DNA of 64,000 nucleotides from Sphaerotilus hippei (GTDB taxonomy: Bacteria; Pseudomonadota; Gammaproteobacteria; Burkholderiales; Burkholderiaceae_C): positions 1-64,000 of the forward strand of contig NZ_QJJS01000010.1 in assembly GCF_003201595.1 (NCBI RefSeq). The letters are read 5' to 3'. This document shows, piece by piece, positions 52,413-61,364 of the stretch. The position numbers and the translations under genes were made by a program. Every line of letters begins with the position of its first letter. Position 1 is the first letter of the stretch. The notes beneath the pieces were generated by a model. The model did not search any database and was not told the DNA's origin. It saw only the letters and a program-made list of their open reading frames with translations.

Positions 52413-53390
52413 GTGAGCAATCCATCGCCCTCCAACGACGATCTGCGGGTCTTCGCCACCGTGGTGCTGCGCTCGGGCTTCGCGGCGGCGGCGCAGGACC
52501 TCGGCGTCTCGCCCGCCTACGTCAGCAAGCGGGTGCGCGTGCTCGAGGCCCGGCTGGGCGCCCGGCTGCTGCACCGCACCACGCGCCAGGTCACGCTGAC
52601 CGAGGATGGCGAGCGGGCCTACCGCTGGGCGCAGCGCATCCTCGACGACGTGGACCAGCTGCTGCAGGAGATCGGCGGCACCCGGGAACAGCCCCGCGGC
52701 ACGCTGCGCGTGAGCAGCAGCTTCGGCTTCGGACGGGGGCAGGTCGCCCCGGCGCTGAGCGCGCTGACCGAGCGGCATCCCCGGCTGCAGGTCCGGCTCG
52801 AGCTGTTCGACCGCCTGGTGGACGTGGCGGCCGAAGGCTTCGACCTGGACGTGCGCGTGGGCGACGAGATCGCGCCGCACCTGATCGCCCGCCGGCTGGC
52901 CGACAACCACCGTGTGCTGTGCGCGGCACCGGGCTACGTGGCGCAGCGCGGCGCGCCGCGCACGCTCGACGACCTGAGGTCGCACGACTGCCTGGCGATC
53001 AAGGAGCGTGACCATCCCTTCGGCGTGTGGCGGCTGCAGTGCGACGGTCGCGAGCAGACGGTCAAGGTGTCGGGGCCGCTGTCGAGCAACAACGGCGAAG
53101 TGGCCTTGCGCTGGGCCCTCGACGGCCGCGGCATCGTGCTGCGCTCGGTGTGGCAGGTGGCGCCGCTGCTGGCCGACGGCCGGCTGGTGCAGGTGCTCCC
53201 GGGCTGCCTGCAGCCGGCCAACGTCTGGGCCGTCTACCCGGTGCGCCTCGAGCGCTCGGCCAAGCTGCGCGTGGCGGTGGAGTTCCTGGTGCAGTGGTTC
53301 GAGGCGGCGCAGGCCCTGCACGGTGGCTCACCGAAAGAGCCTGTCGAGCCGGCCGCCCCGGCCGCTCCGGCCGGCCGCCCGGCGGCGTAG
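52413..53390 (+). CDS. LysR-family regulator of tartrate dehydrogenase (TtuA-like)
   Basis: A 325-aa regulator that begins with GTG at 52413. The winged helix (LRVFATVVLRSGFAAAAQDL; GVSPAYVSKRVRVLEARLGA; LLHRTTRQVTLTEDGE) and effector domain are those of the TtuA/YafC-like group; the unusual 'PAYVSKRV' recognition helix is shared with regulators beside tartrate genes. It is divergent from ttuC. The C-terminus has a short Ala/Pro-rich extension (EPAAPAAPAG). The inducer is probably tartrate or malate. Confidence 0.87.
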   Translation: MSNPSPSNDDLRVFATVVLRSGFAAAAQDLGVSPAYVSKRVRVLEARLGARLLHRTTRQVTLTEDGERAYRWAQRILDDVDQLLQEIGGTREQPRGTLRVSSSFGFGRGQVAPALSALTERHPRLQVRLELFDRLVDVAAEGFDLDVRVGDEIAPHLIARRLADNHRVLCAAPGYVAQRGAPRTLDDLRSHDCLAIKERDHPFGVWRLQCDGREQTVKVSGPLSSNNGEVALRWALDGRGIVLRSVWQVAPLLADGRLVQVLPGCLQPANVWAVYPVRLERSAKLRVAVEFLVQWFEAAQALHGGSPKEPVEPAAPAAPAGRPAA

Positions 53391-53462
53391 CATGTCGTCG
53401 AGGCGCCGCCCGGCGCCGACCGCAGGCCTTCCACACCCCATGCCGTCACGCCGGCCGCCACC

Positions 53463-54086
53463 ATGTACCTCCCGCCACACTTCGTCCCGATCCAGCCCGA
53501 CGCCCTGCACCGGATCATGCGCACGCACCCGCTGGGCGCGCTGGTGACGTCGGGGCCCGAGGGCCTGGACGCCGACCACATCCCTTTCGAGTTCGACGCC
53601 CGGGCCGGCCCGCTGGGCCGGCTGTCGGCCCATGTGGCGCGTGCCAATCCGCTGTGGCAGCGCTGTCCGACGGGCAGCGCGGTCATGGTGATCTTCCGCG
53701 GGGCCCAGGCCTATGTGTCGCCCGGCTGGTACCCGAGCAAGCACGAGACGCACCGCCAGGTGCCGACCTGGAACTACGAGGTGGTGCACGCGCACGGCCG
53801 GCTCACGGTGCGCGACGACGAGCGTTTCGTGCGTGGCCTGGTGGCGCGCCTGACCCGGCATCACGAGGCGGCCGAGCCGCGGCCCTGGAAGATGGGCGAC
53901 GCCGACCCCGCGTTCATCGACGACCTGCTGGGCCGCATCGTGGGCCTCGAGATCGAGATCACCTCGCTCACCGGCAAGGCCAAGCTCAGCCAGAACCGGG
54001 AGGCCCGCGATCGCCTGCACGCGGCCGATGTCCTGGCCGAGCGCGGCCAGGGCGAACTGGCGCAGGCCATGCGCGACGCGGGCTGA
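53463..54086 (+). CDS. paiB: PaiB-family FMN-binding protein
   Basis: A 207-aa protein of the 'FMN-binding negative transcriptional regulator' family. It has the split-barrel start (MYLPPHFVPIQPDALHRIMR), the conserved block KHETHRQVPTWNYEVVHAHG and the C-terminal VGLEIEITSLTGKAKLSQN. PaiB of Bacillus was linked to control of sporulation and protease genes, but relatives are probably flavin- or heme-utilising enzymes. It stands alone 72 nt after the LysR gene in the same direction; whether it is co-transcribed is unclear. Confidence 0.88.
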   Translation: MYLPPHFVPIQPDALHRIMRTHPLGALVTSGPEGLDADHIPFEFDARAGPLGRLSAHVARANPLWQRCPTGSAVMVIFRGAQAYVSPGWYPSKHETHRQVPTWNYEVVHAHGRLTVRDDERFVRGLVARLTRHHEAAEPRPWKMGDADPAFIDDLLGRIVGLEIEITSLTGKAKLSQNREARDRLHAADVLAERGQGELAQAMRDAG

Positions 54087-54309
54087 ACGTCCCTCTGCCG
54101 GGTCGAGCGACGCCGGCGTGCACCGCCCGCCCGGCCGGCTGCGGACCGGTGGCGGCCTCGGCAGGGCGTGACGGACCTCAGGTTTTCCGCGGCGGCTGTG
54201 CGTCCGCTGTCCGTTTGGGGTGGGGCCGACCGCAATGCGCCGATATAGTGGCCGGGCGTGCCGGCACTTGACGTTGTTGACGAGTGGGCAGGCCGTGGGC
54301 CGGAGAGTC

Positions 54310-56955
54310 ATGGATTGTTTGTCGAGCCCCGATGGGGTGGGGGCGCGGGTCGGGGACCGCTCGCCCGTGAGGCCCCCGCGGGCCTCGGTCTACGTGCTGG
54401 CCGTGGTGCTGATCGCGGGTCTGGTCGCAGCGGTGGCGAGCCTGGCCGTCTACCGGGAATTCGCGCAGTACCGGGAACAGACCCTCACGACGACGATGAA
54501 CACCGCGAGGCTGATCGACCAGGTGGTCGAGAGCATGTTCGCGAAGGTCGACGTGAGCCTGCAGACCAGCGCCCGTTTCTACCTGGATCGGCTCGGGCAG
54601 CGCCGGCCGGCCGGTCTCGCCGTCGAGCCCTTCCTGGCGGAGCAGCGTCGGCTGCATCCCGAGATCATCAGCCTGCGCATCACCGATGCCGCGGGTGCGG
54701 TCATCCACGGCCTGGACCCCGGCGAGCAGGCGGTGAACCTGGCCGACCGCTCCTTCTTCAAGGCGGCCCGCTCGAATGCCGACGACCGGCTCATCGTGGC
54801 CGGTCCGGTGCTGGCGCGCATCGCGCAGAAGTGGGTGCTGGTGCTGGCGCGGCGACTGCAGGATGGACAGGGCCGCTTCGTGGGCATGGTCTACGCCAAC
54901 ATCGCCGTGGCGTCTTTCCAGGCCCCGCTGTCCAGGGTCGATCTCGGACCGCATGGGGCGGCCACCTTGCGCACGAGCGAGCTGGCGCTCGTCTTCCGGG
55001 TGCCCGAGTCCGCCGACACGATCGGCTCCACCCGGGTGTCCGCCGACCTGGCCGCGATCATCCAGGCCGGTCGTCAGCAGGGCAGCTATGTGGCCGCCAC
55101 CGCGCTGGACGGCATCGAGCGCATCAACGCCTACCGCCGGATCGGCACCCATCCCGTCTACGTGATCGTGGGCGCGGCACCCCGCGACCGGCACGGCGAC
55201 ATCGCCTCCAGCATCGCGCTGATCGGCGTGCTGTCGCTGGTGGCGCTGGGCGTGCTGCTGGCCGGTGCCCGCGTGGTGTGGCAGACCACCGCCCGGCTGC
55301 ATGCCGACCTGGCGATCCGCGAGCGCCTGGAGGCCTCGCTGCGGCAGGCCCAGCAGATCTCCAGGCTGGGCAACTGGGTCTGCGACGCCAGGACGGGCAA
55401 GTGCAGCTGGTCGGCCGTGCTGCACGACATCTTCCGGCTCGACCCGTCCGGGCCGGCGCTCCCGTTCGCGGCCATGGAGCCGTACTTCGAGCCCGCGTCC
55501 TGGTCCCGGCTGAAGCGGGCCGTGCAGGACTGCGCCACCCTGGGCACGCCCTATGACCTCGACGGGCAGATCATCCGCGCCGATGGCGAGTCGGCCTGGA
55601 TCCACGCCAAGGGGGCGGCGCGCCGGTCCGACGAGGGCGAGATCGTGGAGCTGCACGGCACGGTGCAGGACATCAGCGAGCGCAAGCAGCTTGAACTGGC
55701 CCTGGGCCGGGCCAACGAGGAGCTGGACGATCTCTACAACGGCGTGCCTTGCGGTTATCACTCGGTCGACTCGAGCGGGCGTTACGTGCGCATCAACGCC
55801 ACCATGCTGTCCTGGATCGGCTGCAGCCTGGACGAGGCGATCGGCAAGCTGGGCCCGCGGGATTCGTTCAGCGAAGCCGGCCGCGCGAAGTTCGACAGCA
55901 ACTTTCCCTCCTTCCTGAAGACCGGTCGGGTGCGTGCCCTGGAGTTCGAGCTGGTGCACCGATCGGGCCAGCGGCGCACGGTCAGCGTCAGTGCCAGCGC
56001 GATCTACGACGCGCAGGGGCGCTTCAAGATGAGCCGCTCGGTCATGTTCGACGTGACCGAGCTGCGCCGCGCCCAGGCCCAGGTCAGCGAGATCAGGAGC
56101 ACGCAGGACGCGATGCTGAACAACCAGCGGGTCGGCGTGGCCCGGCTGAGGGACCGGCAGTTCACCTGGGTCAACACGACGCTGTGCGACCTCTTCGGCT
56201 ATCGTGCAGCCGAGCTGGAGGGCCGCAGCTCACGCTTGCTCTATGCGGACGATGCCTCGTTCGAGGCGCTGGGCCGGGATGCCTATCCCCGGTTGATGGC
56301 GGGCGAGTCCTTCCACACGCGGCTTCAGGTGCGTCGCCAGGACGGTCGCCTGGTGTGGATCGACCTGCAGGGGGTGCTGGTCGATGCGGCCTCCCGGGAG
56401 TCCTTGTGGATGCTGGCCGACATCACGGACCTGCTGCGGCGACAGGAGCAGTTCGAGTTCAACGCACGGCATGACGCGCTGACCGGCCTGGTCAACCGGT
56501 CGCTGCTGGACAAGCTGATCCCGCAGGCCCTGGACCGCGCCCGGCGACAGGGCACGCATGTGGCCGTGTGTTACCTGGACCTGGACCGGTTCAAGCCCGT
56601 CAACGACCGCCACGGGCATGCGGTGGGTGACGAGGTGCTCAAGGACGTCGGCAGGCGCCTGCTGCAGAGCGTGGGCGAGGCCGATGTGGTGGCGCGCATC
56701 GGCGGCGACGAGTTCGTGCTGCTGCTGACCGGCCTGGACGACGCCCAGGGCCACCGGCCCGTCTGCGAGCGCGCCAGGGCCGCGATCTCGAGGCCCATCA
56801 TGATGGCCGGACAGCGGCTGTCGGTGGGCGTGGCCATCGGTGTCGCGGTGTTCCCGGTGGATGGCGACGATCCGGAAAGCCTGCGCATGCTCGCCGACGA
56901 GCGCATGTACCTGGACAAGGCGAGCCGCGACCTGCCGTCTGGACCTGCAGGCTGA
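54310..56955 (+). CDS. Membrane diguanylate cyclase (dCache, PAS, GGDEF)
   Basis: An 881-aa inner-membrane sensor. The ATG at 54310 has a GGAGAG site. Membrane helices lie at about 27-47 and 312-335; the roughly 260-residue periplasmic part between them is a dCache ligand domain (SLRITDAAGAVIHGLDPGEQ; LADRSFFKAAR). Three PAS/PAC units follow (LGNWVCDARTGKCSW; YVRINATMLSWIGCSL; FTWVNTTLCDLFGYRAAEL) and then a GGDEF domain at about 715-870 with RIGGDEFVLLLTG. The inhibitory RxxD site is not kept (GEAD at that place), so product inhibition may be weak. A chemoreceptor gene with a similar Cache domain follows. Confidence 0.92.
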   Translation: MDCLSSPDGVGARVGDRSPVRPPRASVYVLAVVLIAGLVAAVASLAVYREFAQYREQTLTTTMNTARLIDQVVESMFAKVDVSLQTSARFYLDRLGQRRPAGLAVEPFLAEQRRLHPEIISLRITDAAGAVIHGLDPGEQAVNLADRSFFKAARSNADDRLIVAGPVLARIAQKWVLVLARRLQDGQGRFVGMVYANIAVASFQAPLSRVDLGPHGAATLRTSELALVFRVPESADTIGSTRVSADLAAIIQAGRQQGSYVAATALDGIERINAYRRIGTHPVYVIVGAAPRDRHGDIASSIALIGVLSLVALGVLLAGARVVWQTTARLHADLAIRERLEASLRQAQQISRLGNWVCDARTGKCSWSAVLHDIFRLDPSGPALPFAAMEPYFEPASWSRLKRAVQDCATLGTPYDLDGQIIRADGESAWIHAKGAARRSDEGEIVELHGTVQDISERKQLELALGRANEELDDLYNGVPCGYHSVDSSGRYVRINATMLSWIGCSLDEAIGKLGPRDSFSEAGRAKFDSNFPSFLKTGRVRALEFELVHRSGQRRTVSVSASAIYDAQGRFKMSRSVMFDVTELRRAQAQVSEIRSTQDAMLNNQRVGVARLRDRQFTWVNTTLCDLFGYRAAELEGRSSRLLYADDASFEALGRDAYPRLMAGESFHTRLQVRRQDGRLVWIDLQGVLVDAASRESLWMLADITDLLRRQEQFEFNARHDALTGLVNRSLLDKLIPQALDRARRQGTHVAVCYLDLDRFKPVNDRHGHAVGDEVLKDVGRRLLQSVGEADVVARIGGDEFVLLLTGLDDAQGHRPVCERARAAISRPIMMAGQRLSVGVAIGVAVFPVDGDDPESLRMLADERMYLDKASRDLPSGPAG

Positions 56956-56967
56956 GCGGGCTCGGCT

Positions 56968-56982
56968 CCTTCGTGACGAAGG
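56968..56982. terminator. Perfect inverted repeat after the diguanylate cyclase gene
   Basis: CCTTCGT-G-ACGAAGG has 7-bp arms around one base and starts 13 nt after the stop codon. It may fold as a short hairpin that ends the message, or serve as a protein site; there is no T run. Confidence 0.35.
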
Positions 56983-57117
56983 CCACACCTTCGCTTCAAC
57001 AGACCGTCATCTCCTCAGCTTTTGCGCCCATCACGATCCCGCGCACCGGGCTTCAATGCAGGTCAGCAGACCATGGGCAGTCCGCCCCGTCACCGTCATG
57101 GCAGAAAAGGTCCATTC

Positions 57118-58944
57118 ATGTTTCAAACCCTGCGCGCCCGGCTGATCACCCTGTGCGTCGTCATCACGGCGGTCTCCCTCGTGATCCTGGGCCTGAGCAC
57201 CTTCTGGGTCGAGCGGGCCAACAACCTCGAGGCGCTGGACCAGCGGGTGGGGCAGCTCACCCGGGTTCACGCGGCCGAGCTGACCGGCTGGGTCAAGGAG
57301 AAGCAGCGCATCACCAGCTCGATGAAGCTGGCCGTGGAGCAGGCCGATCCCGTTCCCTTCCTGGTGGCCACCCAGCAGGCCGGCGCCTTCGACGATGGCT
57401 ACATCGTCTACGCCGACAAGCGCGTGGTCTTCACCCACCCCATGCCGGCGACCTACGACGGCCCGGCCAGGCCCTGGTATCGGCAGGCGATCCAGACCGG
57501 CGGGCCCACGCTCACGCCGGCCTACGTGGACGCCAGCACCGGCAAGCTGACCATCAGCTTCGTCGAGCCCTTCGGCCCGGCGGGCCAGCCCGCCGGTGTC
57601 TTCGGCACCGACATGCACCTGGACACCGTCGCCCGGACCGTGGCGGCCATCCGCCCGATGGACAACAGCTTCGCCTTCCTGCTCGACGGCGAAGGCAAGA
57701 TCCTGGCCCACGCCGATGCCGCGCTGACGCTCAAGCCCGTGGAGGCGCTGGCGCCCGAGTTGACCCCGGCCCTGGTGACCGGGCTGGCCGACGGCGGCCG
57801 GCGGATGGACCTCACCCTCGACGGCACCGAGCTGATGCTCTATGCCGCCAGGGTCGAGGGCACGCCCTGGACCCTGGCGATCGCGATCGATCGGGCCCAG
57901 GCCACCCAGCCGGTGCGTGACCTGCTGAAGATGGCCGCCGGCATCACGGTGCTGTGCATGCTGATCGCCGGCGTCCTGATGACGCTGGTGGTGCGCAGGC
58001 AGTTGCACCGCCTGGACTCCGTGCGCGATGCGCTCCATGACATCGCTTCGGGTCATGGCGACCTGACCCGCAGGCTGCCGGCCCACGGCAACGATGAACT
58101 GGCCCACATCGCCACCGCGTTCAACCAGTTCGTCGACAAGATCGCGACCATGCTGCTGCAGGTGCGCGAGTCGGCCGAATCGGTGCGCCATGCCTCCCGC
58201 GAGATCGCCAGCGGCAACCTGGACCTCTCCAACCGCACCGAGCAGCAGGCCAGCTCGCTGCAAGAGACGGCCGCGGCGATGGAGGAGCTGACCGCCACCG
58301 TGCAGCAGAACGCCGAGAACGCCCGCCAGGCCAACCAGCTGGCCGGTCAGGCCTCCGAGGTGGCCAGCCGTGGTGGCGACGTCATGGGCAGCGTCGTGCA
58401 GACGATGGGCGGCATCGAGGCGTCGGCCCGCAAGATCGTGGACATCATCGGCGTGATCGACGGCATCGCCTTCCAGACCAACATCCTGGCGCTCAACGCG
58501 GCCGTGGAGGCCGCCAGGGCCGGTGAGCAGGGACGGGGTTTTGCCGTGGTCGCCAGCGAGGTGCGCACGCTGGCGCAGCGCAGCGCCGCTGCCGCCAAGG
58601 AGATCAAGGGCCTGATCGACGAGTCGGTCTCCCAGGTGAGCACCGGCAGCCACCTGGTGGCCAACGCGGGCGGCACGATGGACCAGGTGGTGGAGAGCGT
58701 GCGCCGCGTCACCGCCATCGTGGCCGAGATCAGCAGCGCCAGCAGCGAGCAGAGCTCGGGCATCGCCGACATCGGCAGCTCCATCAACCACATGGACCAG
58801 ACCACCCAGCAGAACGCGGCGCTGGTCGAGCAGGCCACCGCCGCCGCCCAGGCGCTGCAGGACCAGGCGGTCCATCTCGCGCAGGTGGTCGCCGGCTTCA
58901 AGCTGGACGCCCACGCCGCGCCATCGCCCCTGCACGCCCGCTGA
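57118..58944 (+). CDS. Methyl-accepting chemotaxis protein with dCache domain
   Basis: A 608-aa chemoreceptor. The start at 57118 has an AAAAGG site. Helices at about 10-30 and 283-303 frame a dCache periplasmic domain ([54 protein letters not shown]), the class that commonly binds amino acids or organic acids. A HAMP domain spans about 304-358 ([20 protein letters not shown]), and the signalling domain has the tip [20 protein letters not shown] plus [20 protein letters not shown]. No C-terminal CheR pentapeptide. It is 162 nt after the diguanylate cyclase gene. Confidence 0.93.
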   Translation: MFQTLRARLITLCVVITAVSLVILGLSTFWVERANNLEALDQRVGQLTRVHAAELTGWVKEKQRITSSMKLAVEQADPVPFLVATQQAGAFDDGYIVYADKRVVFTHPMPATYDGPARPWYRQAIQTGGPTLTPAYVDASTGKLTISFVEPFGPAGQPAGVFGTDMHLDTVARTVAAIRPMDNSFAFLLDGEGKILAHADAALTLKPVEALAPELTPALVTGLADGGRRMDLTLDGTELMLYAARVEGTPWTLAIAIDRAQATQPVRDLLKMAAGITVLCMLIAGVLMTLVVRRQLHRLDSVRDALHDIASGHGDLTRRLPAHGNDELAHIATAFNQFVDKIATMLLQVRESAESVRHASREIASGNLDLSNRTEQQASSLQETAAAMEELTATVQQNAENARQANQLAGQASEVASRGGDVMGSVVQTMGGIEASARKIVDIIGVIDGIAFQTNILALNAAVEAARAGEQGRGFAVVASEVRTLAQRSAAAAKEIKGLIDESVSQVSTGSHLVANAGGTMDQVVESVRRVTAIVAEISSASSEQSSGIADIGSSINHMDQTTQQNAALVEQATAAAQALQDQAVHLAQVVAGFKLDAHAAPSPLHAR

Positions 58945-59069
58945 CGCGGTCGGCCATCCGCCTGCACCCAGGCGCATTTCCACCGGGTGCCGGGGTGGGT
59001 ACGGCCCCGACGGAGCGACTCGATGTCGTCGGTCCGGAGCGGATGTGCGCTGCGGTGGCCGGGCGCCGG

Positions 59070-59297
59070 CTAGTCGTTCAGCACGACGTATTCGCCGATG
59101 AACTCCGAGTCCGCGACCCGAACCAGCGTGATGTCCACGGTCTGGCCCGGGTGCAGCGTGTCCACGCCGACGCCGCGTGTGCTCCGGGTGATCGCCCAGG
59201 ATCGTGTGGCGTCACGGACGTAGGCCAGTCCGGTCACGGGAAGCACCTGCTCGACGGTGACCTGTGCTCGGCGAAGCGTCTGCTGCGTTTTAGTCAT
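59070..59297 (-). CDS. Hypothetical 75-aa beta-rich protein
   Basis: The ATG at 59297 has an AGAGGACC site. The product has no recognised family. Strand-like segments alternate (VTVEQVLPVTGLAYVRDA; SWAITRSTRGVGV; TVDITLVRVADSEFIGEYVV), and the text 'LHPGQTVDITLVR' is like the loop and strand of small OB-fold or S1-like domains. It has few Cys and no signal peptide, so it is probably cytoplasmic. It stands alone between a chemoreceptor gene and the end of the GntR gene. Good codon bias supports a real gene. Confidence 0.6.
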   Translation of the reverse strand: MTKTQQTLRRAQVTVEQVLPVTGLAYVRDATRSWAITRSTRGVGVDTLHPGQTVDITLVRVADSEFIGEYVVLND

Positions 59298-59421
59298 GGT
59301 GGTCCTCTGTACCGACCTGTACCGACGATGAAGGATCGGTGGACTCACTGTATGCCAGGACGTCGACGGCGGGGCGCGTCGTGGCCGTTCTTGACGGTCC
59401 TGCTTGATCTGCTGCAGCGAT

Positions 59422-60132
59422 TCAGCTCTCGATCGCCGGGGCGATGCCGGCCAGTTCGCCGCCTTTCAGCATGCGCTGGCGCCCGCCTTGCGCATGCGCG
59501 AACAGTGCTTCCGAGGCCCCCCTGCCATCGTGGGCCGCGAGCAGGTCGACGATGGCGCAGTGCTCTTCGGCGAAGTGTGGAATGGCCCGCGGGGCGAGCA
59601 GGTTGCGGCGGCGGAACAAGGCCAGCAGCTTGCACAGTCGGCGGTATTGCTCGGTCAGCACCTGGTTGCCGGTCATCGCCACGATGCAGTCGTGGAAGCC
59701 CAGGTTGAGCTCGTGGAAACGATCGACGTCTGCGGGCTGGACACCACGCATGGCCTCGGTCATGTCACGCAGGGTGTGCAGCTGTTCGTCCGTGATGCGT
59801 CCGGCCAGCAGGCGGCCGGCCGTCGCATCCAGCCCCGCACGCACGTCATAGATGTCGGCGGCTTCCGACAGCCTGATCTCGCGCACGTGGGCGCCCCGGT
59901 TCTTTTCCTGCCGGATCAGGCCCGACTCCTCCAGCGTGCGCAGGGCTTCGCGCAGGGGGCCGCGCGAAACCCCGAAGCGCTGCGCCAGGGCCATCTCGTT
60001 GAGCTTGCTGCCCGGTAGCAGGTCGCCGCCGAGAATCATGTCCTCGATCGACTCGACCACCAGACGGGTCAGCGACGTGCTCTGAACGAGGGCCAGGGCC
60101 TTTTCGGCGGGGTGGGGCAGCGTGGCGTTCAT
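59422..60132 (-). CDS. phnR: GntR/FCD-family regulator of phosphonate transport
   Basis: A 236-aa repressor. The N-terminal winged helix (SIEDMILGGDLLPGSKLNEM; AQRFGVSRGPLREALRTLEE) is followed by an all-helical FCD ligand domain (DVRAGLDATAGRLLAGRI; FHELNLGFHDCIVAMTGNQV; HFAEEHCAIVDLLAAHDG) with the Asp and three His that bind metal. Its place, divergent from a 2-aminoethylphosphonate transporter, is that of the 'phosphonate utilisation associated regulator' of Burkholderia. A palindrome matching the FCD operator consensus lies between the genes. The effector may be a phosphonate or its breakdown product. Confidence 0.85.
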   Translation of the reverse strand: MNATLPHPAEKALALVQSTSLTRLVVESIEDMILGGDLLPGSKLNEMALAQRFGVSRGPLREALRTLEESGLIRQEKNRGAHVREIRLSEAADIYDVRAGLDATAGRLLAGRITDEQLHTLRDMTEAMRGVQPADVDRFHELNLGFHDCIVAMTGNQVLTEQYRRLCKLLALFRRRNLLAPRAIPHFAEEHCAIVDLLAAHDGRGASEALFAHAQGGRQRMLKGGELAGIAPAIES

Positions 60133-60186
60133 CGGGTGTCGCGGGTGGGGTGGCGAGGGGAATTGTAGAGCGATTCCATCAAATGT

Positions 60187-60202
60187 AGATTGTCAACAAT
60201 CT
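60187..60202. promoter_or_regulatory. GntR/FCD-type operator between phnR and phnS
   Basis: AGATTGT-CA-ACAATCT has perfect 7-bp arms, and its core TTGTCAACAA matches the FadR/FCD consensus TNGTNNACNA at every fixed position. It lies 54 nt upstream of the phnR start and 52 nt upstream of the phnS start, so one bound dimer could repress both. Confidence 0.75.
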
Positions 60203-60254
60203 GACACTTCGGGATCGTAACCTGCCGTCCGTTCATCCCCAACGGAGCCCCGCC

Positions 60255-61286
60255 ATGAAGCTGAAGATCCTCGCGCCCATCCTGCTGTGTGCCGGCCTCT
60301 CGGTCGCCGCCGTCCTGCCTGCACAGGCTGAGCCGACGACGCTCAATGTCTACACGGCGCTGGAGACCGACCAGCTCAAGGCTTATGAAGAAGCCTTCAA
60401 CAAGTCGCATCCGGACATCGAGATCAAGTGGACGCGCGACTCCACGGGCATCGTCACCGCCAAGCTGCTGGCCGAGAAGAGCAAGCCCGTGGCCGATGTG
60501 GTGATGGGCGTGGCCGCCTCCAGCATGGTGGTGTTCGAGCGTGAGGGCCTGCTGCAGCCCTATGCGCCGGCCAACCTGAAGGCGATCAACCCGCGTTTCC
60601 ATTCGGGGGGCGCCACACCGAGCTGGGTCGGCATGGACGTGTGGGGCGCCGCCATCTGCTACAACGTGGCCGAGGCGCTCAAGCAGGGTCTGCCGCGCAT
60701 CGAGAGCTGGAAGGACCTGCTGCGCCCCGAGTTCAAGGGCAAGATTGTGATGCCCAACCCGAACTCGTCGGGCACCGGCTTCCTGGACGTGACGGCCTGG
60801 CTGCAGATCTTCGGCGAGAAGGGTGGCTGGAACTACATGGACGGGCTGCACGAGAACGTGGCGGTCTACACCCATTCCGGCTCCAAGCCCTGCGTGATGG
60901 CGGGCGCGGGCGAGTTCCCGGTGGGCATCTCGTTCGAGTACCGCGCCAACACGGTCCGCCAGAAGGGGGCACCGATCGACGTGGTGTTCCCCAAGGAAGG
61001 CCTGGGCTGGGACCTCGAATCGATCGCCATCGTCAAGGGCACGCCTCGGTTGGAGGCCGCCAGAAAGCTGGCCGACTGGGCCGCCAGCCGTGAGGCCAAC
61101 GAGCTCTACGCGAAGAACTTCGTCATCACCGCCATCCCCGGCATCGCCACCCGCCTCAAGCACGTGCCGACCGACTACGAGAAGCGCCTGGTGAAGAACG
61201 ACTTTCAGTGGGTGGGCAAGAACCGCGAGGCCATCCTGGGCGAATGGCAGAAGCGCTACGCCGCCAAGTCCGAACCGAAAAAGTGA
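60255..61286 (+). CDS. phnS: 2-aminoethylphosphonate ABC transporter substrate-binding protein
   Basis: A 343-aa periplasmic protein (signal peptide 1-26, ending PAQA) of the iron/thiamine/aminophosphonate binding family. LNVYTALETDQLKAYEEAFN opens the mature part, and VAASSMVVFEREGLLQPYAP, NPNSSGTGFLDVTAWLQIFG and GISFEYRANTVRQKGAPIDV are family marks of the 'putative 2-aminoethylphosphonate' group. An ATPase gene and a double permease gene follow in the same direction. The substrate is inferred from this known gene set and the PhnR-like regulator; ferric iron binding proteins are the nearest alternative. Confidence 0.85.
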   Translation: MKLKILAPILLCAGLSVAAVLPAQAEPTTLNVYTALETDQLKAYEEAFNKSHPDIEIKWTRDSTGIVTAKLLAEKSKPVADVVMGVAASSMVVFEREGLLQPYAPANLKAINPRFHSGGATPSWVGMDVWGAAICYNVAEALKQGLPRIESWKDLLRPEFKGKIVMPNPNSSGTGFLDVTAWLQIFGEKGGWNYMDGLHENVAVYTHSGSKPCVMAGAGEFPVGISFEYRANTVRQKGAPIDVVFPKEGLGWDLESIAIVKGTPRLEAARKLADWAASREANELYAKNFVITAIPGIATRLKHVPTDYEKRLVKNDFQWVGKNREAILGEWQKRYAAKSEPKK

Positions 61287-61364
61287 GCCGGTTCCCGTGA
61301 TTCCATCCGGCGGTGCCGTCCTGCCTGCGGTGCCGCCGGGTCTTGCCTGTCTGGCGGAGCGTTC

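Noticed and set aside
45153-56955. EAL (phosphodiesterase) domain in either GGDEF protein
   Set aside because: Both proteins end with the GGDEF domain; no ExLxR motif or second domain follows.
57031-58983. 650-codon frame opposite the dCache chemoreceptor
   Set aside because: Shadow frame; all recognisable domains are on the plus strand.
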